DNA from: Aliivibrio wodanis | GTDB taxonomy: Bacteria; Pseudomonadota; Gammaproteobacteria; Enterobacterales; Vibrionaceae | NCBI GenBank assembly: GCA_000953695.1 | Contig: LN554847.1 | Location: 1,243,801 to 1,307,800, forward strand | DNA: 64,000 nucleotides | Reading direction: 5' to 3' | Shown: in pieces, positions 18,521 through 26,999 of the stretch | How positions within the stretch are numbered: position 1 is the stretch's first letter | How the letters are laid out: each line of letters begins with the position of its first letter | The notes under the pieces: generated by a model | What the model was told of the DNA's origin: nothing | The model's database searches: none | The model's input: the letters and a program-made list of their open reading frames with translations, nothing else | Program-made: the position numbers and the translations under genes

Positions 18521-19680
18521 TGCTCCTCCACCTTCTTAGAAAATCGTTCTATTAAGTTTTCGATATATTTCATAGTCTGCTCTTCAGGCATTCCATCTAC
18601 ATGACGTGCGGCCCCCCTTGCTAGAGCTTCCCAAATAAAAGATACTCGTAAGCTTGTAGGCATCGGTTGGGACAGAAGGTACTGCTGGTAAACTAAATAC
18701 ATAATATTTTTATCCGGAGATATTGATGCTCGGTTTACTTCAACAGAAGCTGAGATATATTGATGCTCATTAATAAGTAGCGTTAAAAATTCCTTATCTT
18801 GAGCCAATTCAATTAACTGTTGGATCATTTCTCTTTTGTCTGGATTTTGATAGCCTGCTTTAGTCATTATCAAAATTTTACCTCCTGATAATGATTTCAT
18901 TGGTTTACCTTTATAGCTAGGTAAAGAAATAACTCCAAGATCATCACCAAAGACATCAAGTAAATCACTAACAGCCCAATCACCATCAATTAAATATGAC
19001 GCTTGCCCATCAATAAATCGCTGACGGCTACAGCTGCTATCACAATTTGTACCAATATGGTTAAGGTTGGCAAAATCATAAAATAATCGTAATGCATCGA
19101 CACTTCTTTCATCATCAAATTTAATCTGATCAAGAGGAATGTCAGGATGAAATAGACTAAAAAATGCCGAGAAATAATACATATTTCTCACACTAAAAGT
19201 AATGTGTGTTTTTGTTGGTTCTTGCTCTGATAGTAACTGTAGCTGTTCCCACTGAGTGATTGGTGTTTTGATGTTATTTTTATCATAAAATAACATCAAA
19301 TGATTACCCAGAAACAGAGGCAAGCCCATATATTCATTGTCAACAATAGCACTTTGTTTTGCAGCATCTTCCAGCTGTTTTATGTTAATCCAGTGTTCTG
19401 GAATTGGCTTCAATCCTATAAATTCATGTAGTCCTAAAAAATCAGAAGGTACCCATGCAACATCTGGCATATAATTTTTAGAACGCGAGGCCAGTAACAG
19501 CTCCGCCTTCATTTCATCAATAGAAAACTTGCGGACGATTAATTGGTTCCCCGTTTTCGCTTCAAACTCTTGAGCTAATTTAGTATCGACGTTGTCACCA
19601 AAAGCACTCCAAAATTCAAGCACTTTTGCTTCAGACATCAGCGGGCTAAGAAACATCATAAATACAAAAAATCTACGCAT
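18517..19680 (-). CDS. periplasmic solute-binding protein (family 1, MalE-like) paired with a diguanylate cyclase
   Basis: A 387-residue exported protein with a Sec signal (about residues 1-18, cleaved near SEA-KV) and an extracellular solute-binding family 1 fold: VLEFWSAFGD at the N-terminus, MPDVAWVPSDFLGLHEF, DGDWAVSDLLDVFGDD and LSGGKILIMTKAG. A pair of cysteines (NCDSSC) may form a disulfide. No ABC permease or ATPase is nearby; instead its stop overlaps the start of the membrane diguanylate cyclase gene by 4 bp. I infer that it is the periplasmic ligand receptor for that cyclase, as NspS is for MbaA in V. cholerae. The ligand, perhaps a sugar, is not known. Confidence 0.8.
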   Translation of the reverse strand: MRRFFVFMMFLSPLMSEAKVLEFWSAFGDNVDTKLAQEFEAKTGNQLIVRKFSIDEMKAELLLASRSKNYMPDVAWVPSDFLGLHEFIGLKPIPEHWINIKQLEDAAKQSAIVDNEYMGLPLFLGNHLMLFYDKNNIKTPITQWEQLQLLSEQEPTKTHITFSVRNMYYFSAFFSLFHPDIPLDQIKFDDERSVDALRLFYDFANLNHIGTNCDSSCSRQRFIDGQASYLIDGDWAVSDLLDVFGDDLGVISLPSYKGKPMKSLSGGKILIMTKAGYQNPDKREMIQQLIELAQDKEFLTLLINEHQYISASVEVNRASISPDKNIMYLVYQQYLLSQPMPTSLRVSFIWEALARGAARHVDGMPEEQTMKYIENLIERFSKKVEEQ

Positions 19681-19989
19681 AATAATTGAATATCTATTGA
19701 AATTAATAATAATTAAACAGCATGAAAGTCTGTTATGTCGAAACGATAATTATAACAGATAAAGCTAGAAGCAATGGTGTAGATTCATTAATTGGCAAGA
19801 AATTGACGAGAATTTATATAGTATAATTGATTATTGTGAAGTCATAGAATCAAGTAATACTGAGATTATTCATTGAATCAATTATGCAGGAAAGTAGCTT
19901 GAGTGCATGGCTAGTGATTATTGGTATTGATACAGCCCATGAACATGGCATTCACAGGCTGATAATTTATTTATATACTATGTGTTAGG
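19681..19989. other. intergenic region between the binding-protein gene and the chemoreceptor
   Basis: No gene seen. On the minus strand it must hold the promoter of the binding-protein/cyclase pair. A 10-bp imperfect hairpin, arms 19934-19943 and 19951-19960 with a 7-nt loop, lies 30 bp beyond the chemoreceptor stop. It lacks a U-run and may be a weak terminator. Confidence 0.35.
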
Positions 19990-21465
19990 TTAATACTTAA
20001 AGCGCTCAATCTGTCCAACCATGGTATTACCTACTTCAATCAAGTTCTCAATCGAATGTTCAAGCTGCTGACTGTCTTGCTCTAATTCATTCGCCCCATT
20101 ACGTAAATGATTCATATCCGAACTTACATTCGCAGTTACATTCGATTGCTCTTCACAGGCACTTGAAATCACCATAATCATGTCATTAATACTCGTGATT
20201 TCCAGGGCTATGTGATCAAGCGCTGATCCAGTTTGCTCTGATTTTTCAATCGTTTCAGACACCATATTTTTACTGGTTTGCGTCGCTTGAAAAGAAGCTT
20301 CAGCTTGAGTCTGTAATTTAATAATAATGGTTTCAATCTCTCGCGTAGAGTCATGTGTTTTACTTGCTAGTGCACGAACTTCATCAGCAACCACTGCAAA
20401 CCCACGACCAGTCTCGCCCGCTCGTGCTGCTTCAATCGCTGCATTTAATGCTAATAAATTCGTTTGCTCTGCAATGCCTTTAATAACATCTAAAACACTA
20501 CCAATATTATCACTGGTCTCTTTTAAATGTGATACTTCATTTGCAGTATGCTCTAAGTTAGAAACTAACGCGTTGATATTATCAATACTTGCTTTAATTG
20601 CGGTGCGGCTTTCAGCAGTAACACTACACGCTTTCGTAGCCTTAATAAGTGTTGATTCAGTGCTATTGGCAATCTCTTGAGTTGCAATATCCAACTGCTC
20701 AATATTGGTCACTGATGACGTTGTTAAGTCCATTTGTGTGTTAGTACTTACTAATGTTTTATCTTTAATTCCAGCAACGGTTGAAGAGACGTCTTTAAGC
20801 GTCAAGGCTGCCACAGACATATCTTTAATTATCGCTTGAACGGTATAGATAAAACCATTAAAACTGCCTGCAAGTTGCCCAATTTCATCTTCAGATTTCA
20901 CAGGAATACGAGCAGTTAAGTTACCACCACCACCCGCGATATCTGCTAGTACATCTTTCACTTCGTTCAGTGGTGTTAATACTAATTTTTGTAATAACAC
21001 GATAATAGATATCGCCATCAATATTGCAAGTAATAACACGGTAAATAAAGTCTGATTGAATGTTTGAACCAAACCGTCGGTTATAGGTTGTGTGGTTAAC
21101 TCCATTTCAACAGAACCAATTTTTTCTCCATTCCAAACTAAATCAACCAACAGGTTATCATCACTTTTTTTATTAGAAGAAAATTGTGCTAACACTTGAT
21201 TACGCTGATCAACAACTTTAATTGCCGTGATTACCGGATCTTTTTTGAATGATTCTATAATAGCTTGCGACACCGTACTATCATACACAAATACAGGTTC
21301 TTGTAAGATAACGTGCATTTGCTCTTTAAGCTCTGCCTTATGAGAATCATATTCTGCTGTAAGTAACGTATTATTTCGATACTGTATTGTTGCGGTCACT
21401 AATGAGGCGATGATCACCATCACAATGATTAATGAAGTTAAAATTTTAGCGGTAATTGTTTTCAT
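19990..21465 (-). CDS. methyl-accepting chemotaxis protein
   Basis: A chemoreceptor of about 491 residues. N-terminal helix (about 5-27), a periplasmic domain of about 130 residues, second helix, a HAMP domain ([20 protein letters not shown]) and a long cytoplasmic coiled coil with the signalling tip [21 protein letters not shown] place the start at the ATG at 21465 (MKTITAK), one base after the stop of the upstream binding-protein gene and with an AGGG site at 9 bases, rather than at the in-frame ATG 24 bases further upstream. Tight coupling suggests that the binding protein delivers the ligand to this receptor. Confidence 0.9.
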   Translation of the reverse strand: MKTITAKILTSLIIVMVIIASLVTATIQYRNNTLLTAEYDSHKAELKEQMHVILQEPVFVYDSTVSQAIIESFKKDPVITAIKVVDQRNQVLAQFSSNKKSDDNLLVDLVWNGEKIGSVEMELTTQPITDGLVQTFNQTLFTVLLLAILMAISIIVLLQKLVLTPLNEVKDVLADIAGGGGNLTARIPVKSEDEIGQLAGSFNGFIYTVQAIIKDMSVAALTLKDVSSTVAGIKDKTLVSTNTQMDLTTSSVTNIEQLDIATQEIANSTESTLIKATKACSVTAESRTAIKASIDNINALVSNLEHTANEVSHLKETSDNIGSVLDVIKGIAEQTNLLALNAAIEAARAGETGRGFAVVADEVRALASKTHDSTREIETIIIKLQTQAEASFQATQTSKNMVSETIEKSEQTGSALDHIALEITSINDMIMVISSACEEQSNVTANVSSDMNHLRNGANELEQDSQQLEHSIENLIEVGNTMVGQIERFKY

Positions 21466-21466
21466 T

Positions 21467-22318
21467 TTATTGCCCTGAAATTGGATCAAACCAATATAAA
21501 GAAGGAATTGATTTGGTACTTTCTGTTAAATCTGGATTATTTAAATCAAAAATAACGCGATCGGATAACCCACCAAGAGTCATTGCTTCACGTACTTCGT
21601 GGTCAGCAAAGAAAATAGTTTGGAAAGTACCATCGTTATACATTTCAGTGAATATTTGACTAATATGCTCTGCTAGTTCTGAATTAGATTTTTTGGTAAA
21701 GAGGTAATAAGGCATCTTGTAACGCAGCATCACGTTAGTATCAACCACCAAATTATATTGAGACTGGGTTTTCACTTCACGGAAAGGTTCAAACACACCA
21801 CGTGGAAAGTAATCACAGCGATCGCCCTCTAGCATCGGGAACATATTTGGGTACTTTAAACTTTTAGCAACCGTCAAACCATTCGCTTCAAGAATAGTGG
21901 TATCTGGCCATGCTTTGCCCTGACAAGGTACATATTGAACAAATTGAGACCACGTGTTTACATTGTTAAACATGGATGATTTATTACGTTCGACAATAGG
22001 TAAACGCATCCCTAATAAACCACGATAAATAGGAAAATAAATCGCTTTCATCTCTTGTTCAAACTGGCTTGTCGTTCCTGACCATGCGATATCAATATGG
22101 CCAAGATCTAAGTCGGCAGTCATTTTAGTAATTGGTGGGTCACCCGCGTCACCATAATAAAAATGCACATTGTCATAAATATCACTGCGGCTAACCATTT
22201 CTTTAACTAAGGTAATCGCTAACTTATCATCGCTAGGTTTTCCTGGAATATTGAGGGTTTTCGCGTTGGCACACACACTAAAAACACTGAGGCTTATCGC
22301 GAAAAAATAATTACGCAT
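21467..22318 (-). CDS. periplasmic solute-binding protein coupled to a chemoreceptor
   Basis: A 283-residue exported protein with a signal peptide (cleavage near CANA-KT) and a family 3-type solute-binding fold. Notable segments are [20 protein letters not shown], in the binding cleft region, and [19 protein letters not shown] near the hinge. Two cysteines (CQGK, DRCDYF) could pair. No transporter genes are near; the chemoreceptor begins one base after its stop. I infer a ligand-presenting protein for chemotaxis. It lies just downstream of ttrR on the same strand, so taxis to a sulfur compound or other electron acceptor is possible but unproven. Confidence 0.75.
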   Translation of the reverse strand: MRNYFFAISLSVFSVCANAKTLNIPGKPSDDKLAITLVKEMVSRSDIYDNVHFYYGDAGDPPITKMTADLDLGHIDIAWSGTTSQFEQEMKAIYFPIYRGLLGMRLPIVERNKSSMFNNVNTWSQFVQYVPCQGKAWPDTTILEANGLTVAKSLKYPNMFPMLEGDRCDYFPRGVFEPFREVKTQSQYNLVVDTNVMLRYKMPYYLFTKKSNSELAEHISQIFTEMYNDGTFQTIFFADHEVREAMTLGGLSDRVIFDLNNPDLTESTKSIPSLYWFDPISGQ

Positions 22319-22477
22319 GTTATCTCAAATTCGAATTAATAATGTACACCATTCTATTACTTTTATTATCAATAATCTATTTTATATTATGTTACTCACT
22401 AATATAAACGACTCTATACCTTAAGAAGAACACATGAATAAAATAGCCAATCAATTGAAGTGATTTCAACGACTCTC

Positions 22478-23074
22478 TTATTTTATCTTTGCAAAACTCA
22501 TCACTAAATCTGCCACGGTTTTGGCTTGGCATTTTTTCATCAAACTTGAACGATGCACTTCTATAGTTCGTACTGCAACGCATAATTTATCAGCAATTTG
22601 TTGATTACGCTGGCCTTTCACGATGAGTTTTAAAATCTCCATTTCTCTTTCTGTTAGCGCATCAAACTGTCTTTTATTTGCTTGATACTCATACATGGTT
22701 AAAGAATGCGTTATCGCTTTATGAATCGCCAAAGCCAATTTTTCGCCATCCACTGGCTTTTGAAAGAAATCAACCGCACCTAACTTCAACGCATCAACGG
22801 CCATAGGGACATCACCATGACCAGTTAAGAAGATAATCGACAATGGGCTCTGTTGTTGGTTTAATCGTAGTTGAACCTCTTGGCCTCTCAATATCGGCAT
22901 TCGACTATCAAGCACCACACAGCCAGGTTGTGATAAATCCACTCCATCAATAAACGCCTGTCCATCTTCAAAAGTAGTCACGTTAAAATCATGGCCTTCT
23001 AGCATAAACACTAATGAGTCTCGAACTGATTCATCGTCGTCAACCACATAGACTGGCACATTTATTTTTGACAT
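22478..23074 (-). CDS. ttrR: tetrathionate response regulator TtrR
   Basis: A 198-residue FixJ/NarL-type regulator. The receiver has DDDE at residues 12-15 and phosphorylation site D56 (VVLDSRMP). The C-terminal LuxR-type helix-turn-helix reads LTEREMEILKLIVKGQRNQQ and then IADKLCVAVRTIEVHRSSLM. It is 29 bp downstream of ttrS and divergent from ttrBCA, the arrangement known from Salmonella and Vibrio tetrathionate loci. It should activate ttrBCA when tetrathionate is present. The inverted repeat at 25024-25038 is my candidate for its binding site. Confidence 0.9.
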   Translation of the reverse strand: MSKINVPVYVVDDDESVRDSLVFMLEGHDFNVTTFEDGQAFIDGVDLSQPGCVVLDSRMPILRGQEVQLRLNQQQSPLSIIFLTGHGDVPMAVDALKLGAVDFFQKPVDGEKLALAIHKAITHSLTMYEYQANKRQFDALTEREMEILKLIVKGQRNQQIADKLCVAVRTIEVHRSSLMKKCQAKTVADLVMSFAKIK

Positions 23075-23103
23075 GATTTACTCCCTTTTAACTTCACTGG
23101 CAA

Positions 23104-24930
23104 CTAATGCGCGCTATTATGACCTGTTATTGGCAAGGTTACTGTGACTTGGCAGCCTTGTGGCTGAGCAGATTGTAATAAAAAAGTTCCATTATGGTCT
23201 TCAATCACATCACGACAGATTGCTAAGCCTAACCCTAATCCATTCTCTTTAGTTGTGACAAAGGCCTTTGATAACGGTTGATTATTATCAACTAATCCAA
23301 TGCCATTATCTCGAATGACTATCTTAATATTCTGCTCACTCATGGTTGTCTCTATCCAGATCTTATGAGCGAGAGTACCCTCTTTTTCTTCCCACTGTAA
23401 ACAGGCATCTGCCGCATTATTTAACACATTTAATAATACTTGTTGTAAGCCGACAGCATCACCCCAATATGGGTAACTCTGCTGTTCATTATCTTGTATT
23501 ATTTGAATCTCTTTCTTTTTAAAATCATAATCAAGCAGCAATAACGTATCTGAGATAATGTCTTTAATATCACACTCAGATTTAGCGATGACACGTTTAT
23601 TGATTAAAGCTCTTAAGCGCTGAATAATGCTGTCTGCACGTATCACTTGCTGCTCGATTTTCTCTAATACTGGGACTAATTCTTGTGCCTCTTTCCCTTT
23701 TTTTATTCGCAATAATCCACCTTGGCTGTAATTGCGAATCGCGGCTAAAGGTTGGTTAATTTCATGCGCTAAGCTGCTGCCTAATTCCCCGACAATGGCC
23801 ACCCTCTGTGCATGCTCTAGCATGGTGTTTTTTTCTTTTAACGAGTTAAGTGTATTCTCTAATTCTCGCTTACTTTGACTAAACCGGTATTCCAATAAAA
23901 AGTGATAACCATTGAGCACGATCACCAGAATAAATAGCATCCATCCCCATTGTTGATTTCTCTTTAACCATGACATCGCCTCTTGCCACCACGGTTTTTG
24001 TAATGGATGCATATCTAAGCCTTGATATAATTTATCCACCGATAACTGGCTTACTGCAGGTGTCCAGCCTAATGAGTTTGCTGCTATAGCCGCAGGGTGA
24101 CTACTTGGTAATGACAGTAAGGCTCTGGTAATGGGTTTCGCTAAATCTTTTTCCGCTCGACCTGTTTTTGCAAACGACCAATTTGGGTAAAGCGGTGTTG
24201 AGGTAGCACAAGAAAAGCCGTCAGGAGATATGTTATGAATGACTCGAAAATTCTCTTTATTAAGCAAACCTTCTTGGCTCATTCTTTCTAGTAAACACAC
24301 TGGGACTATCGCTCCTTCAATGTGTTTATCTCGCAATTGATAGAGCAGCGCATCCAGAGGAAAGCCTAGAAACTGAATATTAGAAAAATAATGAGATTGA
24401 CTTAAACCCAGTTTATTTATCTCATACCGCATCGTGAGATAACCACCAAAGGCATTATCATTGACCGCCGCCAAAGGGTAACCACTTAAAGAGTCAATTG
24501 ATTGATATGAAGAGTCTTTTCGAACAACAAAAGCCGAGCCAATGGCATGAGTGGTACCTGATTGTTCATTACCATTCGCGCTGTTTAATGTCGCAAGCCA
24601 AGATAAAGAAAACTGACGACCAAGTCGTACTGCTTGCCCAGGGTTGGTAATCACAAAATCGACGGTTTTATTCTCTACCGCCTGTTCCATCTCAGAAAGA
24701 GTAAATGGATGTAGAACAAAAGCCGTGTCAGGAATATTAAGAGATAGCCAATCCATTATCGGTTGCCAACGATGATTCGCTTCTAACGCACCTCGTGTAG
24801 CTAATACACCTACATCCACGTTCTGAGTTTGAGCAACAGCCGTGTTGGAGAGCAATGCACAAACTATCCCTATTAATAGGACAAAACATCGACCTTGCTT
24901 GTGCCATTTCATTCTCTGTCCTTTGCTCAT
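23104..24930 (-). CDS. ttrS: tetrathionate sensor histidine kinase TtrS
   Basis: A 608-residue sensor. A signal/anchor (about residues 12-33) leads to a periplasmic PhnD-like binding domain (VDVGVLATRGALEANHRWQP at its start) that recognises the ligand. A helix near residue 330 (WGWMLFILVIVLNGYHFLL) leads to a short coiled coil and the kinase core. The phosphoacceptor is H389 in SSLAHEINQPLAAIRNYS; the ATPase domain shows VLLNVLNNAADAC and NGLGLGLAICRDVIEDH. Architecture, length and neighbours match TtrS. It phosphorylates TtrR. Confidence 0.92.
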   Translation of the reverse strand: MSKGQRMKWHKQGRCFVLLIGIVCALLSNTAVAQTQNVDVGVLATRGALEANHRWQPIMDWLSLNIPDTAFVLHPFTLSEMEQAVENKTVDFVITNPGQAVRLGRQFSLSWLATLNSANGNEQSGTTHAIGSAFVVRKDSSYQSIDSLSGYPLAAVNDNAFGGYLTMRYEINKLGLSQSHYFSNIQFLGFPLDALLYQLRDKHIEGAIVPVCLLERMSQEGLLNKENFRVIHNISPDGFSCATSTPLYPNWSFAKTGRAEKDLAKPITRALLSLPSSHPAAIAANSLGWTPAVSQLSVDKLYQGLDMHPLQKPWWQEAMSWLKRNQQWGWMLFILVIVLNGYHFLLEYRFSQSKRELENTLNSLKEKNTMLEHAQRVAIVGELGSSLAHEINQPLAAIRNYSQGGLLRIKKGKEAQELVPVLEKIEQQVIRADSIIQRLRALINKRVIAKSECDIKDIISDTLLLLDYDFKKKEIQIIQDNEQQSYPYWGDAVGLQQVLLNVLNNAADACLQWEEKEGTLAHKIWIETTMSEQNIKIVIRDNGIGLVDNNQPLSKAFVTTKENGLGLGLAICRDVIEDHNGTFLLQSAQPQGCQVTVTLPITGHNSAH

Positions 24931-24996
24931 TACACTCTCAGATCCATTACTGACTTAACTAGGATATCAATATCTGTTTATTTCCCCAATTTTTTC

Positions 24997-25010
24997 TTGT
25001 TTTAGATCAA
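24997..25010. promoter_or_regulatory. FNR-like site upstream of ttrBCA
   Basis: TTGTTTTAGATCAA matches the FNR consensus TTGAT-N4-ATCAA at 9 of 10 defined positions. It lies 107 bp before the ttrB start, between ttrS and ttrB. Tetrathionate reduction is anaerobic and FNR-dependent in Salmonella, which supports the reading. Confidence 0.5.
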
Positions 25011-25023
25011 GTGAGCTTACGCT

Positions 25024-25038
25024 ATGTGGAAAACCACA
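25024..25038. promoter_or_regulatory. inverted repeat upstream of ttrB, candidate TtrR site
   Basis: ATGTGGAAAACCACA (arms TGTGG and CCACA, 4-bp A spacer). The same 15 bases occur at 30173-30187 in front of the tsdB-like gene, at nearly the same distance from the start codon (79 and 81 bases). A shared regulator, most simply TtrR, is the likely binder. Confidence 0.5.
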
Positions 25039-25116
25039 GTAGGCACAACAGACTCAATTATTAATAATTTGTTCATATTTTGACATACGCAGTAAACCAT
25101 CACAAAAAGAGGTTTT

Positions 25117-25893
25117 ATGGACAATACCAAACGTCGATTTCTCAATCGTCTTGGCACACTCACCGCAGGCGCTGCCATTATTCCTGTCGCAGGAGCTGGC
25201 ACCTTATCAGCCAATAGCATTATCCGAAATAATAACCAACCGGATAGAAAAGGCATGGTGGGTAAACGCTACGCCATGGTGGTTGATTTACGTAAATGTG
25301 TGGGTTGCCAAGCCTGTACTGTCGGTTGCTCTATCGAAAACCAAGCGCCAATTGGCCAGTTCAGAACTACCGTTAAACAATACGAAGTAACATTAGATAA
25401 TGGCAATACTGACATTCAGAATGTGAAATCATTCATGTTACCTCGTTTATGTAATCACTGTGATAATCCTCCTTGTGTCAAAGTCTGTCCTGTTCAAGCG
25501 ACCTTTCAACGTGAAGATGGCATTGTCATGGTGGATAACGAGCGCTGTGTAGCTTGTGCTTACTGTGTTCAAGCTTGCCCTTATGATGCTCGATTTATTA
25601 ACGAAGAAACCTTAACCGCTGATAAATGTACTTTCTGTGCGCATCGTTTAGAAAAAGGCCTACTTCCGGCATGTGTTGAAACCTGCGTTGGTGGCGCTCG
25701 TGTAATTGGTGACTTAAATGATCCAAGCAGTGAAATCGTGCGTTTAATGGCAGAAAACCAAGCGGACATTAAAGTACTCAAACCAGAAGAAAAAACACAA
25801 CCACACGTCTTCTACATCGGGATGGATGCGCGTTTTACCTCTCACATTGAGGGAAAAGCGGCGATTTATGATCCAAAAGGAGAGAACGCATGA
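25117..25893 (+). CDS. ttrB: tetrathionate reductase subunit B (iron-sulfur)
   Basis: A 258-residue periplasmic electron-transfer subunit. The N-terminus carries a twin-arginine signal (TKRRFLNRLGTLTAGAA). Four cysteine clusters for 4Fe-4S centres are present: CVGCQACTVGC, CNHCDNPPCVKVC, CVACAYCVQAC and the C-terminal CTFC with CVETC. It passes electrons from TtrC to TtrA. Its stop overlaps the ttrC start (ATGA). The promoter region holds an FNR-like site and the inverted repeat shared with tsdB. Confidence 0.93.
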   Translation: MDNTKRRFLNRLGTLTAGAAIIPVAGAGTLSANSIIRNNNQPDRKGMVGKRYAMVVDLRKCVGCQACTVGCSIENQAPIGQFRTTVKQYEVTLDNGNTDIQNVKSFMLPRLCNHCDNPPCVKVCPVQATFQREDGIVMVDNERCVACAYCVQACPYDARFINEETLTADKCTFCAHRLEKGLLPACVETCVGGARVIGDLNDPSSEIVRLMAENQADIKVLKPEEKTQPHVFYIGMDARFTSHIEGKAAIYDPKGENA

Positions 25894-26990
25894 ACATCAC
25901 AGAAGTCTTAATTCAGCCACAAGCGACCGCATGGCTACCGTGGGCTGTACAATATTTCTTATACATAGGTTCTTCTTACGCCGCGGCTATTCTCTTTTTA
26001 TTGAGCTTGATATTTCAACAACATACAAGCCATAAAATGCGTTCAGCTCTGGTTTTAACGGTGGCTATTGGTGCTATTGTTGGCCCATTAGCATTAACTG
26101 GCGATCTACATCAACCGGGACGTGCATGGCATTTCTTCTTTCATCTGACTCCTTGGTCTTGGATGTCTCTTGGTTCGCTTTTCTTACCTCTGTTCTCTGC
26201 ATTAGCGGTAGTTACGGCATGGCTGTATTTGCGCGATGATATTGCAGAGCTAAAAAACAGCACCAATCCTATCGCAAAACTCGTGGGTTTATTGACCTTG
26301 GGCGATTGGAAAATTACTCATACACAAATGATCATTGTCGCAGCCATCACTACCTTATCAGGACTAAGTATTGCTCTTTATACTGGCGCTGAAATTGCCA
26401 TCATTGAGAGTCGCCCGTTATGGAATCAAGCCGCATCCCCTATTCTTTGGTTTGTTACGGCTTTTCTAGGAGCGATTGGCTTTAGTTCTTTATTGCTGTT
26501 TTTATTTCCCTCAAGCGATACAGACAAGACTTCAATGAGTGAGGGAGACGCCTCTCTTATCAAACGCACCTTGGTATTAAGCTCTGTGCTTTCTCTTATT
26601 TTAGTACCGTTATGGGCTTCAAATAATCCGACTTTTTCTTTATATGAAAACCAAGCATGGATCACTCGATTAGGCCTATTATCTCTTGGTTTTATTGCTT
26701 GTTTTGTTGTCGCTCAAACCTTAAAAAATCTTAACCGCGCAAGCTTCATCATTATCACTGCCACCACTCTGTTTACGAGTTTCTATTTACGTTGGGTAAC
26801 CATGATGGATGTACAAACCATTCCAAAATTTGATGTTGGTGCATACCCATACGAACTACCAATGGGAGGCGCAGGTTTACTTGGCATCTTAGGTATGTTT
26901 GGTTTATGGATGGCACTCGCCTTAGCTGCATCCGAAATCGTGAATACGAAAAAAACCTCTCTTTCAACCACAACACACACAACAAAGTAG
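25890..26990 (+). CDS. ttrC: tetrathionate reductase subunit C (NrfD-like membrane anchor)
   Basis: A 366-residue integral membrane protein with about nine or ten helices, of the NrfD/PsrC family. It takes electrons from the quinol pool and gives them to TtrB. Family-like features are the early segment YIGSSYAAAILFLLSLIF and the LTGDLHQPGRAWHFF motif (about residues 70-84) near the quinol site. Translation is coupled to ttrB by a 4-bp overlap; ttrA follows at 9 bp. Confidence 0.92.
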   Translation: MNITEVLIQPQATAWLPWAVQYFLYIGSSYAAAILFLLSLIFQQHTSHKMRSALVLTVAIGAIVGPLALTGDLHQPGRAWHFFFHLTPWSWMSLGSLFLPLFSALAVVTAWLYLRDDIAELKNSTNPIAKLVGLLTLGDWKITHTQMIIVAAITTLSGLSIALYTGAEIAIIESRPLWNQAASPILWFVTAFLGAIGFSSLLLFLFPSSDTDKTSMSEGDASLIKRTLVLSSVLSLILVPLWASNNPTFSLYENQAWITRLGLLSLGFIACFVVAQTLKNLNRASFIIITATTLFTSFYLRWVTMMDVQTIPKFDVGAYPYELPMGGAGLLGILGMFGLWMALALAASEIVNTKKTSLSTTTHTTK

Positions 26991-26999
26991 GATTTAATT

